Assembly: GCA_902773895.1 (NCBI GenBank)
Contig: CACYGB010000022.1
Span: forward strand, 1-42,950
Direction of reading: 5' to 3'
From: an uncultured Eubacteriales bacterium
Lineage (GTDB): Bacteria > Bacillota > Clostridia > Christensenellales > Aristaeellaceae
Length of the DNA: 42,950 nucleotides
Part shown: positions 1-8,813 of the stretch, piece by piece
Layout: every line of letters starts with the position of its first letter
Numbering within the stretch: position 1 is the first letter of the stretch
The notes under the pieces: model-generated
What the model was told of the DNA's origin: nothing
Databases searched by the model: none
The model's input: only the letters and a program-made list of their open reading frames with translations
Made by a program: the position numbers and the translations under genes

Positions 1-1485
1 GCAATCCTGCTGTGCCTGGTTCTGTCCCTGCCCTGCATGGCCGGCGCCTTCGCGGAAAATGTCAAGATCACCGTGATGATCGACGGCACCGTGCTGGACC
101 AGAACAACGGCCGCGACGCCATTGAAAAGCGCTGGGAAGAACTGCATCCCGGCTTTGACCTGGAATTCATCCAGCCCGACCACAGCGCCTACTACAACGA
201 CATGCAGCAGCGCATGGTGTCCGGCAACTATCCGGACGTGGTCATCCTGTCCTCCACCTACTATGCCGATTTCGCCAAGAACGGCGTGCTGTGGGACATG
301 ACCGAAGCCTGGGAAAAGAGCCAGACCAAGAACTCCGGCCGCTTCACCGGCGACAACGTGTTTGAAGGCCTGAAGATCGACGGCAAGCTGTACGGCTTCG
401 CCCCCACCCGCGGCAACGGCTGCGTCACCTACGTGAAGAAGGCCTGGCTGAATGCCGTTGGCATGGAAGCCCCCAAGACCTTTGACGAATACATCGCCAT
501 GTGCGAAGCCTTCGTGCAGAAGGACCCCGACGGCAACGGCAAGGCTGACACCTACGCCATCTCCGCCGCCGGCTTCATCGGCAACGAAGCTCCCTTCATC
601 AACTACCTGCCCGAATTCTACCAGGATGCGTATCCCTACTTTGTGAAGGGCGACGACGGCGTGTGGTACGACGGCTTCCTGACCGACACCATGAAGGCCG
701 CCCTGCAGCGCCTGGCGGATGCCTATGCCAAGGGCCTGATCGACCCCGACACCCTGACCAACACCACCGCCAACGCCCGCAACAAGTTCTACGACGACAA
801 GTTCGGCGTGTTCACCTACTGGGCCGGCACCTGGGCCACCAACCTGAAGACCAACCTGGAAGCCAACGGCAAGGACGGCGAACTGGTTGCCCTGCCCCCG
901 CTGGAAGGCGCGCCCCTGTACTTTGACCGTGTTCCCCCGGTATGGTGCATCACCAGCAAGTGCGCCAATCCCCAGGTCGTGTTCGATGCCTTCATCGACA
1001 CCATGCTGGACGGCGGCGACACCCAGATGCTGTGGACCTACGGCGTGGAAGGCGTGCACTGGAGCAAGAGCGCCGAAACCATGTATGCCGGCACCGATAA
1101 GGAAGTCAAGTACGAAGACGGCCAGTTCCATATGAAAGAGAACCTGGAAAAGGCCGGCACCGCCTACACCAAGAACCACATCGACCCCATGCTGGCTCTG
1201 GCCTCCTTCGCCGAGGGCTACTATGATCCCAAGGCGGACAGCGTGAAGCCCGAAGCCAAGGCCGCTTCCGAACTCTTCAACGCCAACAGCCGCCTGGCCT
1301 CCATCGTGCCCGCCACCAGCGTGATGAGCGATTACAACGGCCAGCTGACCACCCTGAAGAACGAAATGGTTGCCAATGTGATCATGGGCACCAAGACCTA
1401 TGACCAGGCGCTGGCTGACTTCGAAGCCGCCGGCGGCACCCTGTTCTCCGCCGCCATCGTGGAAAGCCTAAACGCACTGAACTGA
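1..1485 (+). CDS. Sugar ABC transporter substrate-binding protein (5' end missing)
   Basis: Extracellular solute-binding protein, family 1, the capture component of a carbohydrate ABC importer. The reading frame is open to the first base of the window, so the start codon lies upstream. The visible N-terminus is a hydrophobic signal-peptide core ending AGAFA before ENVKITVMIDG; there is no clear lipobox Cys, so signal peptidase I cleavage is likelier than lipoprotein anchoring. About 494 residues are visible, normal for LplA/YtcQ-like proteins. An internal ATG at 37 falls inside the signal peptide and is not the true start. Two permease genes follow, and a strong hairpin sits between this gene and them. 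No ATPase gene is adjacent; such systems often share a general MsmX-type ATPase. The ligand cannot be read from sequence. Confidence 0.9.
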   Translation, partial: AILLCLVLSLPCMAGAFAENVKITVMIDGTVLDQNNGRDAIEKRWEELHPGFDLEFIQPDHSAYYNDMQQRMVSGNYPDVVILSSTYYADFAKNGVLWDMTEAWEKSQTKNSGRFTGDNVFEGLKIDGKLYGFAPTRGNGCVTYVKKAWLNAVGMEAPKTFDEYIAMCEAFVQKDPDGNGKADTYAISAAGFIGNEAPFINYLPEFYQDAYPYFVKGDDGVWYDGFLTDTMKAALQRLADAYAKGLIDPDTLTNTTANARNKFYDDKFGVFTYWAGTWATNLKTNLEANGKDGELVALPPLEGAPLYFDRVPPVWCITSKCANPQVVFDAFIDTMLDGGDTQMLWTYGVEGVHWSKSAETMYAGTDKEVKYEDGQFHMKENLEKAGTAYTKNHIDPMLALASFAEGYYDPKADSVKPEAKAASELFNANSRLASIVPATSVMSDYNGQLTTLKNEMVANVIMGTKTYDQALADFEAAGGTLFSAAIVESLNALN

Positions 1486-1513
1486 TACTTCTGCCGGCTG
1501 ACGCCGGATGAGC

Positions 1514-1546
1514 AAAAGGATGGTCCAGGCCCTGGGCCATCCTTTT
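1514..1546 (+). terminator. Intercistronic hairpin between binding protein and permeases
   Basis: A 10-bp perfect stem (AAAAGGATGG, 1514-1523, with CCATCCTTTT, 1537-1546), extended by an inner CCA/TGG pair, lies 29 bases after the stop of the binding protein and 31 bases before the first permease start. The right arm ends in TTTT. It can act as a partial terminator or a 3' stabiliser, the usual way to make more binding protein than permease. Confidence 0.65.
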
Positions 1547-1577
1547 GTTCCACTACACCACCCAGGAGGCTGAGCGT

Positions 1578-2564
1578 ATGCAGAAAACCATCGCCAAGGA
1601 AAGAAAGCCGCTGGGACCGCGGATCAAGAAATACTGGCAGTTCTACCTGTTGTTCATCCCGGTGCTGGCGTTCGTCATCGTCTTCCACTACATGCCCATG
1701 TACGGCATCGTCTATGGCTTCACGGAGTACAAGGTCGGCCAGTCCCCCATCTGGGTCGGCCTGGATCAGTTCAAAAAGCTCTTTGGGATCGTAGCGGCCG
1801 ATGCCACCCCCATTCAGAAGCAGCTGGCCGCCCTGAAGGCCCAGCCCTTCTGGACCGCCTTTGGCAATACTATCGTGTTTTCTGTCATCAAGCTGCTGCT
1901 AAACACCGGGTTCGCCGTGCTGATCTCCATCTTCCTGAACGAAATGATCTCCACCAAGTTCAAGAAGATCACCCAGACCATCATCTACCTGCCCCACTTC
2001 ATGTCCTGGGTTGTGACGTCCTCCGTGTTCACCCTGCTGCTGGCAGTGGGCCAAAGCGGCCTGGTGAACAACACACTCAAATCCCTGGGCCTGATCAACG
2101 AAAGCGTCAACTATCTGGCCCAGCCGGGCACCTGGAAGATCTGGTACTACATCATCAACGTGTGGCGCGAAACCGGCTGGCAGACCATCATCTTCATGGC
2201 CACCCTGACCGGCATCGACCCCGGGCTGTATGAAGCCGCTTCCATGGACGGCGCCGGCCGCGTGAAGAAGATCCAGTACGTGACGCTGCCTGCCCTGGGC
2301 AACACCATCATCACCGTGCTGATCCTGAACCTGGCCAAGATCATGAACCTGTTTGAGAGCGTGTTCGTGCTGCAGAACGACGCCGTCCGCAACGCCACCA
2401 ACGTACTCCAGACCCTGGTGTACTACGAGGCGTTCAACAGCGGCGCCGTGCCGGATCTGGGCTATTCCGTCGCCATCGGCCTGTTCCGTTCCATGGTGGG
2501 CCTGCTGCTGATGCTGGTTTGCAACATCGCCAGCAAGAAGGTCCGCGGACGCGGCATTATGTAA
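1578..2564 (+). CDS. Sugar ABC transporter permease (LplB/YteP-like)
   Basis: Inner-membrane subunit of the carbohydrate importer, 328 residues with about six membrane segments. The cytoplasmic EAA loop that contacts the ATPase is seen around residue 219 (EAASMDGAGR). The ATG at 1578 is chosen because AGGAGG lies 8 bases upstream; an upstream in-frame start at 1545 would fall in the terminator-like hairpin. It is followed after 16 bases by a second permease, and the two form the usual heterodimer. LplB-type permeases are typical of Firmicutes systems for complex or pectic saccharides, but the substrate is not known here. Confidence 0.92.
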   Translation: MQKTIAKERKPLGPRIKKYWQFYLLFIPVLAFVIVFHYMPMYGIVYGFTEYKVGQSPIWVGLDQFKKLFGIVAADATPIQKQLAALKAQPFWTAFGNTIVFSVIKLLLNTGFAVLISIFLNEMISTKFKKITQTIIYLPHFMSWVVTSSVFTLLLAVGQSGLVNNTLKSLGLINESVNYLAQPGTWKIWYYIINVWRETGWQTIIFMATLTGIDPGLYEAASMDGAGRVKKIQYVTLPALGNTIITVLILNLAKIMNLFESVFVLQNDAVRNATNVLQTLVYYEAFNSGAVPDLGYSVAIGLFRSMVGLLLMLVCNIASKKVRGRGIM

Positions 2565-2580
2565 GAAAGGAGGGATTCGC

Positions 2581-3495
2581 ATGGCAAAGAAAAATAATGT
2601 TCCCCAGTACGTGACCCCCAGCGGAAAAGTTGTCACCGGTCCTTCCAAGCTCAATAAGCCCAAATCCCCCTATGAGGTTTTCCACTTCATCAACGGCCTG
2701 GTGTTCATCATCGTGTGCCTGATCATCCTGATCCCCATCTGGAAGATCCTGGTGGACTCCCTGGACCTGACCACCGGCAGCGGCATGCGGCTGTTCCCGG
2801 AAAAATTCGGTTTTGACGGCTACGTTTCCATCTTTACCGACAAATCCCTGCTGCTGCCCCTGGGCATCAGCTTCCTGACCACCCTGTGCGGCACCTTCCT
2901 GGGCCTGACCCTGTCCACCATCGGCGCTTACGTGCTGATCCAGTGGGAAATGCCCGGCCGCACGCTGCTGGGCAACCTGCTGATGTTCACCATGATTTTC
3001 TCCGGCGGCACCATCCCCACCTACATCATCCTGAACAACCTGCACCTGGTCAACACCCTGTGGGTGGTCATCCTGATGCCCGCCATCAACGTGTACAACC
3101 TGGTGCTGATGCGCAACTTCTTCGAGGGCATTCCGGCCTCCCTGTTTGAAAGCGCATCCCTGGACGGCTGCACGCCCTGGCAGACCTTCTACAAGATCGC
3201 CCTGCCCCTGTCCAAGGCCGCCCTGGCCTCCATCGGCCTGATGTTCGCCGTGGCGTACTGGAACGATTACACCAACTACCGTCTGTACGCTTCCGACCGC
3301 AACCTGTACAACCTGCAGATGAAGCTGCGCGATATGATCAGTTCTTCCGACCAGCCCAGCGCTGTGGGCTCCGCCACGGAAAACACCATCAAGAACGCCG
3401 TGATCATCACCGCCATCCTGCCCTTCATGATCCTGTACCCCTTCCTGCAAAAGTACTTCGTCAAGGGCATCAACATCGGCGCCGTGAAGGAATAA
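2581..3495 (+). CDS. Carbohydrate ABC transporter permease (LplC/YtcP-like)
   Basis: Second membrane subunit of the importer, 304 residues. A cytoplasmic N-terminus of about 30 residues precedes the first membrane segment. The EAA-type loop appears near residue 190 (ESASLDGC). AAGGAGGG lies just upstream of the ATG. It is the last gene of the operon: a rho-independent terminator follows within 25 bases of the stop codon. Length and order (binding protein, LplB-like, LplC-like) match the standard arrangement. Confidence 0.92.
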   Translation: MAKKNNVPQYVTPSGKVVTGPSKLNKPKSPYEVFHFINGLVFIIVCLIILIPIWKILVDSLDLTTGSGMRLFPEKFGFDGYVSIFTDKSLLLPLGISFLTTLCGTFLGLTLSTIGAYVLIQWEMPGRTLLGNLLMFTMIFSGGTIPTYIILNNLHLVNTLWVVILMPAINVYNLVLMRNFFEGIPASLFESASLDGCTPWQTFYKIALPLSKAALASIGLMFAVAYWNDYTNYRLYASDRNLYNLQMKLRDMISSSDQPSAVGSATENTIKNAVIITAILPFMILYPFLQKYFVKGINIGAVKE

Positions 3496-3517
3496 TCCAG
3501 ACAACGCAGCGAAACAA

Positions 3518-3546
3518 AGCCCGGCTGGTTTCAGCCGGGTTTTTGC
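3518..3546 (+). terminator. Terminator of the sugar ABC operon
   Basis: Stem CCCGGCTG (3520-3527) pairs with CAGCCGGG (3532-3539) over a 4-base loop and is followed by a T run. Confidence 0.85.
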
Positions 3547-3608
3547 GTGTGCCGGCAACGGTTCGGCAGCCCTTTTCCCGGCTGCTGATCCCCGGAATCA
3601 AAAACAGA

Positions 3609-3637
3609 TTGATGCGCGCCGGAAAATGGAGTATAAT
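3609..3637 (+). promoter_or_regulatory. Promoter of the PAP2 gene
   Basis: TTGATG at 3609-3614, a 17-base spacer and a perfect TATAAT at 3632-3637, 40 bases before the start codon at 3677. Confidence 0.75.
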
Positions 3638-3676
3638 CAATGAAACGGATCACAACGCAAAGGAGCACAGCGGAAC

Positions 3677-4639
3677 ATGGAATTAACCGGAACGACCTTC
3701 TTCTTTGACTGGGAAGTGCAGCTCATGACCTGGCTGCAATCGCATCTGGGCTCCGCGGGCGCCGCCGTCGCGTCCTTCTTCTCCATGTTCGGGGAAGAGC
3801 TGATCTGCGTGGCAGTGCTGGGCTTTCTGTATTGGTGCTACGACAAATCCTTTGGCCGCCGCGTGGGGCTGAACGTGCTGGTGGCCATCACGCTGAACCC
3901 CATGGCCAAAAACATCGTGCAGCGCCGCCGTCCGTACTTTGACCACGAAGCCATCCAGTGCCTGAAGCCGGTGGACGGCAGCGCGGACATCTACGACATC
4001 GCGGCCCAGGGCCTGTCCTTCCCCAGCGGACATTCCACCAATTCCGTCACGGTCTTTACCTCCATTGCCCTGCTTGCCGGGAAAAAATGGCTGACGGTGC
4101 TGGGCGTTCTTCTGCCCCTGCTGTGCGGCGTTTCCCGGTTCTGCCTGGGCGTGCATTACCCCACCGACGTGCTGTGCGGCTGGCTGCTGGGCCTGGCCGT
4201 TGTGCTCCTGCTGCCGCTGGTGGAAAAGAAGATCCCCCATCGCGGGCTTTTCTGCGCGGTGATCCTGGCGCTGACCCTGCCCGGCTTTTTCTTCTGCCGC
4301 AGCGCAGACTATTTCTCCTCCTTCGGCATGCTGGCGGGCTTTCTGGCCGGCACGGAATTTGAACGGAAGTACGTTCGCTTTGAAAATACCCGGAATCCCC
4401 TGCGCTGCGTCCTGCGGGTGCTGATCGGCGGATTGCTGTTCTTCGGGCTCAGCGCCGCATTGAAGCTGCCCTTCAGCAAGGATTTCCTGGCGTCTGCCAC
4501 GCTGCCTTCCTTTGCCGTCCGCGCCGCGCGCTATGCCGTCGCCCTGTTCATATCCATCGGCCTGTATCCGATGCTGTTCCGGTGGGCCGACCGGTTCTTC
4601 CCAAAGGACAAGGCGGCCAAGGAATCGGCGGCGGCCTGA
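3677..4639 (+). CDS. PAP2-family membrane phosphatase
   Basis: Integral membrane phosphatase of the PAP2 (type 2 phosphatidic acid phosphatase) superfamily, 320 residues. All three family motifs are present: Kx6RP (K78 to P86), PSGH (116-119) and SRx5Hx3D (S153-R154, H160, D164), the last two carrying the catalytic histidines. Likely substrates are lipid phosphates such as phosphatidic acid, phosphatidylglycerophosphate or undecaprenyl diphosphate; the sequence does not say which. Several hydrophobic segments follow the catalytic core to the C-terminus. It has its own promoter and terminator, so it is probably monocistronic. AAGGAG lies upstream of the ATG. Confidence 0.9.
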   Translation: MELTGTTFFFDWEVQLMTWLQSHLGSAGAAVASFFSMFGEELICVAVLGFLYWCYDKSFGRRVGLNVLVAITLNPMAKNIVQRRRPYFDHEAIQCLKPVDGSADIYDIAAQGLSFPSGHSTNSVTVFTSIALLAGKKWLTVLGVLLPLLCGVSRFCLGVHYPTDVLCGWLLGLAVVLLLPLVEKKIPHRGLFCAVILALTLPGFFFCRSADYFSSFGMLAGFLAGTEFERKYVRFENTRNPLRCVLRVLIGGLLFFGLSAALKLPFSKDFLASATLPSFAVRAARYAVALFISIGLYPMLFRWADRFFPKDKAAKESAAA

Positions 4640-4704
4640 CCGCAAACGATCGAAGAAACCCTGACGCCGTAACGGTGTTTCCCGCATCCTGCCCAAACAC
4701 AGCA

Positions 4705-4740
4705 AAGCCCCAGTCCAGAACGGATCGGGGCTTGTTTTTT
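4705..4740 (+). terminator. Terminator after the PAP2 gene
   Basis: AAGCCCC (4705-4711) pairs with GGGGCTT (4727-4733) and is followed by GTTTTTT. It sits between convergent genes. The T run favours termination of the plus strand; no separate good terminator was seen for the minus-strand gene ending at 4750. Confidence 0.8.
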
Positions 4741-4749
4741 CCGTTTTTC

Positions 4750-5589
4750 TTACCTTACCCGGGCGCGCAGGGGCAGCGTCACCGCGTAGCACAGCGCCGC
4801 GCACAGCACCACCGCCGCGCCCACGCCGGTATCCAGGTAATACGCCAGGATCAGCCCGGCCACGCCGCAGAAAAGGCCGATCAGCACGCTGAAAAGCGCA
4901 TGCTGCCGGGCGGTGCGGGCCACGTTCCGGGCGGCGGCCGCCGGCAGGATCAGCAGCGCGTTGATCAGCAGCACGCCCACCCACTTGATGCTCAGCATCA
5001 CCGCCACGGCCAGCAGGGCCGCGAAGGCGTACTCGATCCATTTCGTGTTCACCCGGCGGCTTTGGGCCAGGGCCGGATTCACGGCGGTGAGCAGCAGTTT
5101 GTTGTACAGCAGCGCCCAGGCGCCCACGCCCAGGGGCAGCGCGATGACCAGCCACAGCAGGTCGCCGGGCTGCACGGACAAAACGTCGCCGGCCAGCAGC
5201 GACGAATACTTGGCAAAGCTGCCGTTGCGGCTCAGGATCAGCAGGCCCACCGCGATGCCGGTGGAGGAAAACACGCTGATGATGGTATCGGCCGACGCGC
5301 CGCCGGTGCGGTTGATGCGGGAAATCAGGATCGCCCACACCACGCCGAACACGATCATGCTGACCAAATCGTTCTGCACGCCCAGCAGCAGGCCCAGGCC
5401 TACGCCGGCCAGGGCGCTGTGGCCCAGGGCATCCGAAAAAAACGCCATGCGCCGGTTCACCGCCATGGTGCCCAGCAGCGCCAGCAGCGGCGTCAGCAGC
5501 AGCAGCGCCAGCAGGGCGTTTTTCATAAAGCTCAGGCGGAAGCATTCAAAGGGCAGAATGGCGTCCATCACGCCGTAAATCGTATCCAA
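4750..5589 (-). CDS. znuB: Metal (Zn/Mn) ABC transporter permease, ZnuB-like
   Basis: ABC-3 family membrane subunit of a divalent metal importer, about 279 residues with seven to eight membrane segments. Typical family stretches include MAFFSDALGHSALAGVGLG and the region ending in GGASADTIIS. Only a TTG fits the longest frame (5587-5589), with AAAGGA about 12 bases upstream; an ATG at 5568 giving a protein 7 residues shorter is an equally possible start. The matching ATPase gene lies two genes upstream on the same strand, separated by a Cys-rich C_GCAxxG_C_C gene. No substrate-binding (ZnuA) gene is in the window. Metal identity is inferred from the family only. Confidence 0.85.
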   Translation of the reverse strand: MDTIYGVMDAILPFECFRLSFMKNALLALLLLTPLLALLGTMAVNRRMAFFSDALGHSALAGVGLGLLLGVQNDLVSMIVFGVVWAILISRINRTGGASADTIISVFSSTGIAVGLLILSRNGSFAKYSSLLAGDVLSVQPGDLLWLVIALPLGVGAWALLYNKLLLTAVNPALAQSRRVNTKWIEYAFAALLAVAVMLSIKWVGVLLINALLILPAAAARNVARTARQHALFSVLIGLFCGVAGLILAYYLDTGVGAAVVLCAALCYAVTLPLRARVR

Positions 5590-5610
5590 CGGAGCTTTTC
5601 ATCCTTTCAG

Positions 5611-5639
5611 CCGCCCGGGGAAAAACGGTGTCCGGGCGG
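5611..5639. other. Perfect 8-bp inverted repeat upstream of znuB-like gene
   Basis: CCGCCCGG (5611-5618) and CCGGGCGG (5632-5639) flank a 13-base A-rich spacer, in the 126-base gap between the Cys-rich gene and the permease start. On the minus strand it would form a hairpin just before the ribosome site. There is no T run, so it is not a clear terminator. Its role is unknown. Confidence 0.45.
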
Positions 5640-5715
5640 ATCGCGCTGTTGATCCCGGAATCCTTCCCGGTGCGGGGCGGCGGGTTTTTCGTTTCCCCGG
5701 CGCCGGCAGAGCCGG

Positions 5716-6177
5716 TCAGGCCCGGTTTAATTCTTCCTCCAGCAGCCGGGCCGCGTCGTAAATCACCTGGGCGCAGGGCCGGGACTGGTAAAACGCCGCC
5801 GTCCGCGGCGTGGGCACAGGGCCGGACTCCTGATCCGGGGGCAGATGCAGGATCTCCCGGCAGCGCAGGGAACCATGCAAATCCCGGAAAGCCCGCAGCA
5901 CACGCTGGCCGCGGGCGTACAGCGCCGCCTTGGCCGCGTCGTCGGGCCGGCCATAGCCCTGCAAGGCGCCCAGCACCAGCATGGCCCCCGTCACCGCGCC
6001 GCAGCTTTCCCGCATCCGGCACAGGCCGCCGCCCAGGGCGGAAGCCATCCGGGCCGCCTGTTCCTCCGTCAGCCCCATAACATCCGCAAAGGCGGCCGCC
6101 ACGGACTGGCTGCAATTATATCCCTGCAGGAAAAACGCCCGCGCCTTTTCCGCGGCGGAAACCGGTTGTTTGTCCAT
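5716..6177 (-). CDS. C_GCAxxG_C_C family protein
   Basis: A 153-residue cytoplasmic protein of the C_GCAxxG_C_C family, a redox-type family of unknown precise function common in anaerobes. The diagnostic parts are GYNCSQSV (Cys22) and GGGLC...ESCGAVTGA (Cys53 and Cys59), with further Cys106 and Cys135. The start ATG has GGAGGG 8 bases upstream. The gene starts only 4 bases after the stop of the metal ABC ATPase gene, so the two are surely co-transcribed. A role in metal or thiol handling is suggested by the neighbours but is inference. Confidence 0.85.
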   Translation of the reverse strand: MDKQPVSAAEKARAFFLQGYNCSQSVAAAFADVMGLTEEQAARMASALGGGLCRMRESCGAVTGAMLVLGALQGYGRPDDAAKAALYARGQRVLRAFRDLHGSLRCREILHLPPDQESGPVPTPRTAAFYQSRPCAQVIYDAARLLEEELNRA

Positions 6178-6181
6178 CCTA

Positions 6182-6991
6182 TCATCCCTCCGGGGAAAAC
6201 GGCCTGAACTGCGCCCCGGCGCTGGCGTCCTTTTCCCATCCGCGGTTCACCGCGCCGGGGAAAACCCGGTCGAATTCCGGGGAGGAAAACACGTCCTGGG
6301 GCGTGCCCACCTTCAGCACCGACTGCTGCACCAGCACCACCACGTCGGCATATTTCCGCACCAGATCCCAGTCGTGGCTCACCATCAGGATGGCCAGGTG
6401 GTGGGTGTTGCGCAAGGCCGACACCATCTGCAAAAACAGGGACAGCCCGTTCTGATCCACGCCGGATACCGGTTCATCCAGCACCAGCAGATCGGGAACG
6501 GGCGTCAGCGCCATGGCCAGCAGCACCCGCTGCAGTTCGCCGCCGCTGAGGGCGCCCAGGCGCTTGTCGATCAGGCTGGCGGCCCGGGTCTCCTCCAGGA
6601 TCGTGTGCACCCTGCGCCGCAGGGCCGGGCTGACGCCGGTCCACACCGGACGGCGGGTCAGGGACGCGGCCAGCAGATCGCACACCGTCAGGGGCATTTC
6701 CCGGTCGAAGGGCAATTGCTGCGGCACATACCCGATGCGGGGCGCCGGAAAATCATGCCCGTCGGCATCCACGTGGCGGATGCTGCCGCTGTGGGCGCGC
6801 TGGCCCAGGATGGCCTGGATCAGGGTGGTTTTTCCGGCGCCGTTGGGGCCCACCAGGGCCGTCAGCTGGCCGCAGTGGATATGGAAGCTGACGTCAGACA
6901 CCAGCACGTCCGACCCGGCCGTAACCCCCACGTGGGACAGCTCGATGCGGCACAGGCCGCAGTCGTCCCGGGGAATATCACGCTTCGTCAT
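6182..6991 (-). CDS. znuC: Metal ABC transporter ATP-binding protein, ZnuC-like
   Basis: ABC ATPase of about 269 residues. Walker [10 protein letters not shown] is at residues 48-56, the signature LSGGE at 148-152 and Walker B LLVLDEP at 168-174. It pairs with the ABC-3 permease two genes downstream. The ATG at 6991 lies inside the last codons of recA, so the two frames overlap by 14 bases; in-frame ATGs at 7003 and 7033 sit deeper inside recA and have no better ribosome site. The overlap implies translational coupling to recA. Zinc or manganese import is the family expectation; no binding protein is encoded nearby. Confidence 0.88.
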   Translation of the reverse strand: MTKRDIPRDDCGLCRIELSHVGVTAGSDVLVSDVSFHIHCGQLTALVGPNGAGKTTLIQAILGQRAHSGSIRHVDADGHDFPAPRIGYVPQQLPFDREMPLTVCDLLAASLTRRPVWTGVSPALRRRVHTILEETRAASLIDKRLGALSGGELQRVLLAMALTPVPDLLVLDEPVSGVDQNGLSLFLQMVSALRNTHHLAILMVSHDWDLVRKYADVVVLVQQSVLKVGTPQDVFSSPEFDRVFPGAVNRGWEKDASAGAQFRPFSPEG

Positions 6992-8081
6992 TGTCTTCGG
7001 CATTGAGGTCCATTTCGGGAATATCGTTTTCATCCACCGCCGGCACAGCCGCGGCGTTCATCTGCTGGCGAAGGATCGCTTCGATTTCGTCCGCCACTTC
7101 GGGATGGTCCTTCAGGTACTGGCGGGTATTGTCCCGGCCCTGGCCGATGCGCTGGTCGTTGTAGGAGAACCAGGCGCCGCTCTTCTGAATGATGTCCTTG
7201 GCCACGGCCATATCCAGCAGGCTGCCTTCCCGGCTGATGCCCTGGCCGTAAATCAGGTCGAATTCGCAGGAGCGGAACGGCGGCGCCACCTTGTTCTTCA
7301 CCACTTTCACCTTGGTACGGTTGCCGATCACTTCGCTGCCGTTCTTGAGCTGCTCACCCCGGCGTACGTCCAGGCGCACGGAGGCGTAGAATTTCAGGGC
7401 GCGGCCGCCGGGCGTGGTTTCCGGGTTGCCGTACATGACGCCCACTTTTTCACGGATCTGGTTGATAAACAGGGCGATGGCGTTGGTCTTGGCCACCACG
7501 CCGGTGAGCTTGCGCATGGCCTGGCTCATCAGACGGGCCTGGATGCCCACGAAGGAATCGCCCATTTCACCGTCGATTTCGGCCCGCGGCACCAGCGCGG
7601 CCACAGAGTCGATGACCACGATGTCGATGGCGCCGGAGCGCAGCAGCGCTTCCGCGATTTCCAGGGCGTCCTCGCCGCAGTTGGGCTGGCTGACGTACAG
7701 TTCGTCAATGTTCACGCCCAGGTTCTTGGCGTAAGTGGGGTCCAGGGCGTGCTCGGCGTCGATAAAGGCCGCCGCGCCGCCCATCTTTTGCACCTGGGCC
7801 ACCACATGCAGCGCCACGGTGGTTTTGCCGCTGGATTCCGGGCCGAACACCTCCACGATGCGGCCCCGGGGAATGCCGCCCACGCCCAGCGCCATATCCA
7901 GATCCAGGCACCCGGTGGGCACGGCCTCCACCTGCATGGCGGTCTTGTCCCCCAGCTTCATCACGGTGCCTTTGCCGAATTCCTTTTCGATGCTGCTCAG
8001 GGTCGCTTCCAGCGCCTTCATTTTTTCCTGCTGGGTGGTGTCCATTTTCACATCTTTTTTTGTTTCCTTTGCCTTCGCCAT
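6978..8081 (-). CDS. recA: Recombinase RecA
   Basis: RecA, 367 residues, the DNA-dependent ATPase for homologous recombination and SOS induction. Walker [10 protein letters not shown] is at residues 80-88; other hallmark segments include [23 protein letters not shown] and the DNA-binding loop region QAMRKL through NQIREKVGV. The C-terminus is acidic, as usual. AAGGAG lies 9 bases before the ATG. Upstream on the same strand is an AT-rich zinc-ribbon gene ending only 24 bases away and then pgsA; pgsA near recA is a common Firmicutes order. No obvious separate recA promoter or LexA-type operator fits in the 24-base gap. Confidence 0.98.
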   Translation of the reverse strand: MAKAKETKKDVKMDTTQQEKMKALEATLSSIEKEFGKGTVMKLGDKTAMQVEAVPTGCLDLDMALGVGGIPRGRIVEVFGPESSGKTTVALHVVAQVQKMGGAAAFIDAEHALDPTYAKNLGVNIDELYVSQPNCGEDALEIAEALLRSGAIDIVVIDSVAALVPRAEIDGEMGDSFVGIQARLMSQAMRKLTGVVAKTNAIALFINQIREKVGVMYGNPETTPGGRALKFYASVRLDVRRGEQLKNGSEVIGNRTKVKVVKNKVAPPFRSCEFDLIYGQGISREGSLLDMAVAKDIIQKSGAWFSYNDQRIGQGRDNTRQYLKDHPEVADEIEAILRQQMNAAAVPAVDENDIPEMDLNAEDNDEA

Positions 8082-8105
8082 GGTGTTTCTCTCCTTGGAA
8101 ATTAA

Positions 8106-8789
8106 TTATTTATTTGAAAATAATTGCATCAATAAAAGGAACAGAATCGGTGCGGTTACTCCTATGATCGTCCATAGAATTATTTTTTTCTCTTTCTTTT
8201 TCTTCTCAGCAAATTCTTGCATCTTTCTATCATAAATCTCTTGAATCTGCCGAAAATCCTCATTTTTCAAAGTTACTTTTGCTTTTTCAAAAACTTGTAC
8301 AAATTTATCTTTCCATGCTTGTTCAACGGCTTTTTGTGAATCAAAATTTCGTTGGCTCATACCATCAGGCGCGCCGTTTCTTGTTAATACATTCGCATGG
8401 AAATTCGAAGCCGCCAGCAGTAGAAATTCATGTACAGCTTCTTTAGTATAAGGAACGGAAAAATTACGAATATATGCCGCTTGCTGTTCCGCCTTTTGAG
8501 TAATCCGTTTTCCGTTTACAATATCTGCAAGACCTGTCAGAATTCCCTCTTTTTGCTTTGATATTTCTTCAAATCCTTTTATAAACTCTTTAGCTGCGTT
8601 TACGGATTCTCTTGCTCTGACTTCAAAACCACACGCAGGACAGGTTGCTTCTATACTGCTTAATTGATGTCCACAATTAGGACAACGGTTTTCCACGTTG
8701 TCTTGAGAGCTGCCATTTGTTCTCTTTCCACAACTCGGGCAAAACTTTGCATCATTTTCTAACTTTTTACCACAATGTTGACAGTACAT
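8106..8789 (-). CDS. Tail-anchored double zinc-ribbon protein, AT-rich gene
   Basis: A 227-residue protein of unknown function. Two zinc ribbons open it: Cys3/Cys6 with Cys17/Cys20, and Cys36/Cys39 with Cys50/Cys53. A largely helical, charged middle part (about 60-195) ends in a Lys-rich stretch and one hydrophobic segment (about 202-223), so the protein is probably anchored in the membrane by its tail with the ribbons in the cytoplasm. GGAGGT lies 4 bases before the ATG. The gene is strikingly AT-rich (about a third GC in the lines examined) while pgsA and recA on either side are GC-rich, which points to recent acquisition. Gaps to both neighbours are only 24 bases. Confidence 0.85.
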   Translation of the reverse strand: MYCQHCGKKLENDAKFCPSCGKRTNGSSQDNVENRCPNCGHQLSSIEATCPACGFEVRARESVNAAKEFIKGFEEISKQKEGILTGLADIVNGKRITQKAEQQAAYIRNFSVPYTKEAVHEFLLLAASNFHANVLTRNGAPDGMSQRNFDSQKAVEQAWKDKFVQVFEKAKVTLKNEDFRQIQEIYDRKMQEFAEKKKKEKKIILWTIIGVTAPILFLLLMQLFSNK

Positions 8790-8813
8790 TTTTACCTCCG
8801 AATGCGTTGTGAG

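Noticed and set aside
1899..2663. Long minus-strand open frame antisense to the first permease
   Set aside because: His/Gln/Gly-rich translation typical of GC-rich antisense shadows; no ribosome site and full overlap with a clear gene.
6978..8105. LexA/SOS box before recA
   Set aside because: I found no sequence close to the Gram-positive consensus in the short gap or the start of the AT-rich gene; absence by eye is weak evidence.
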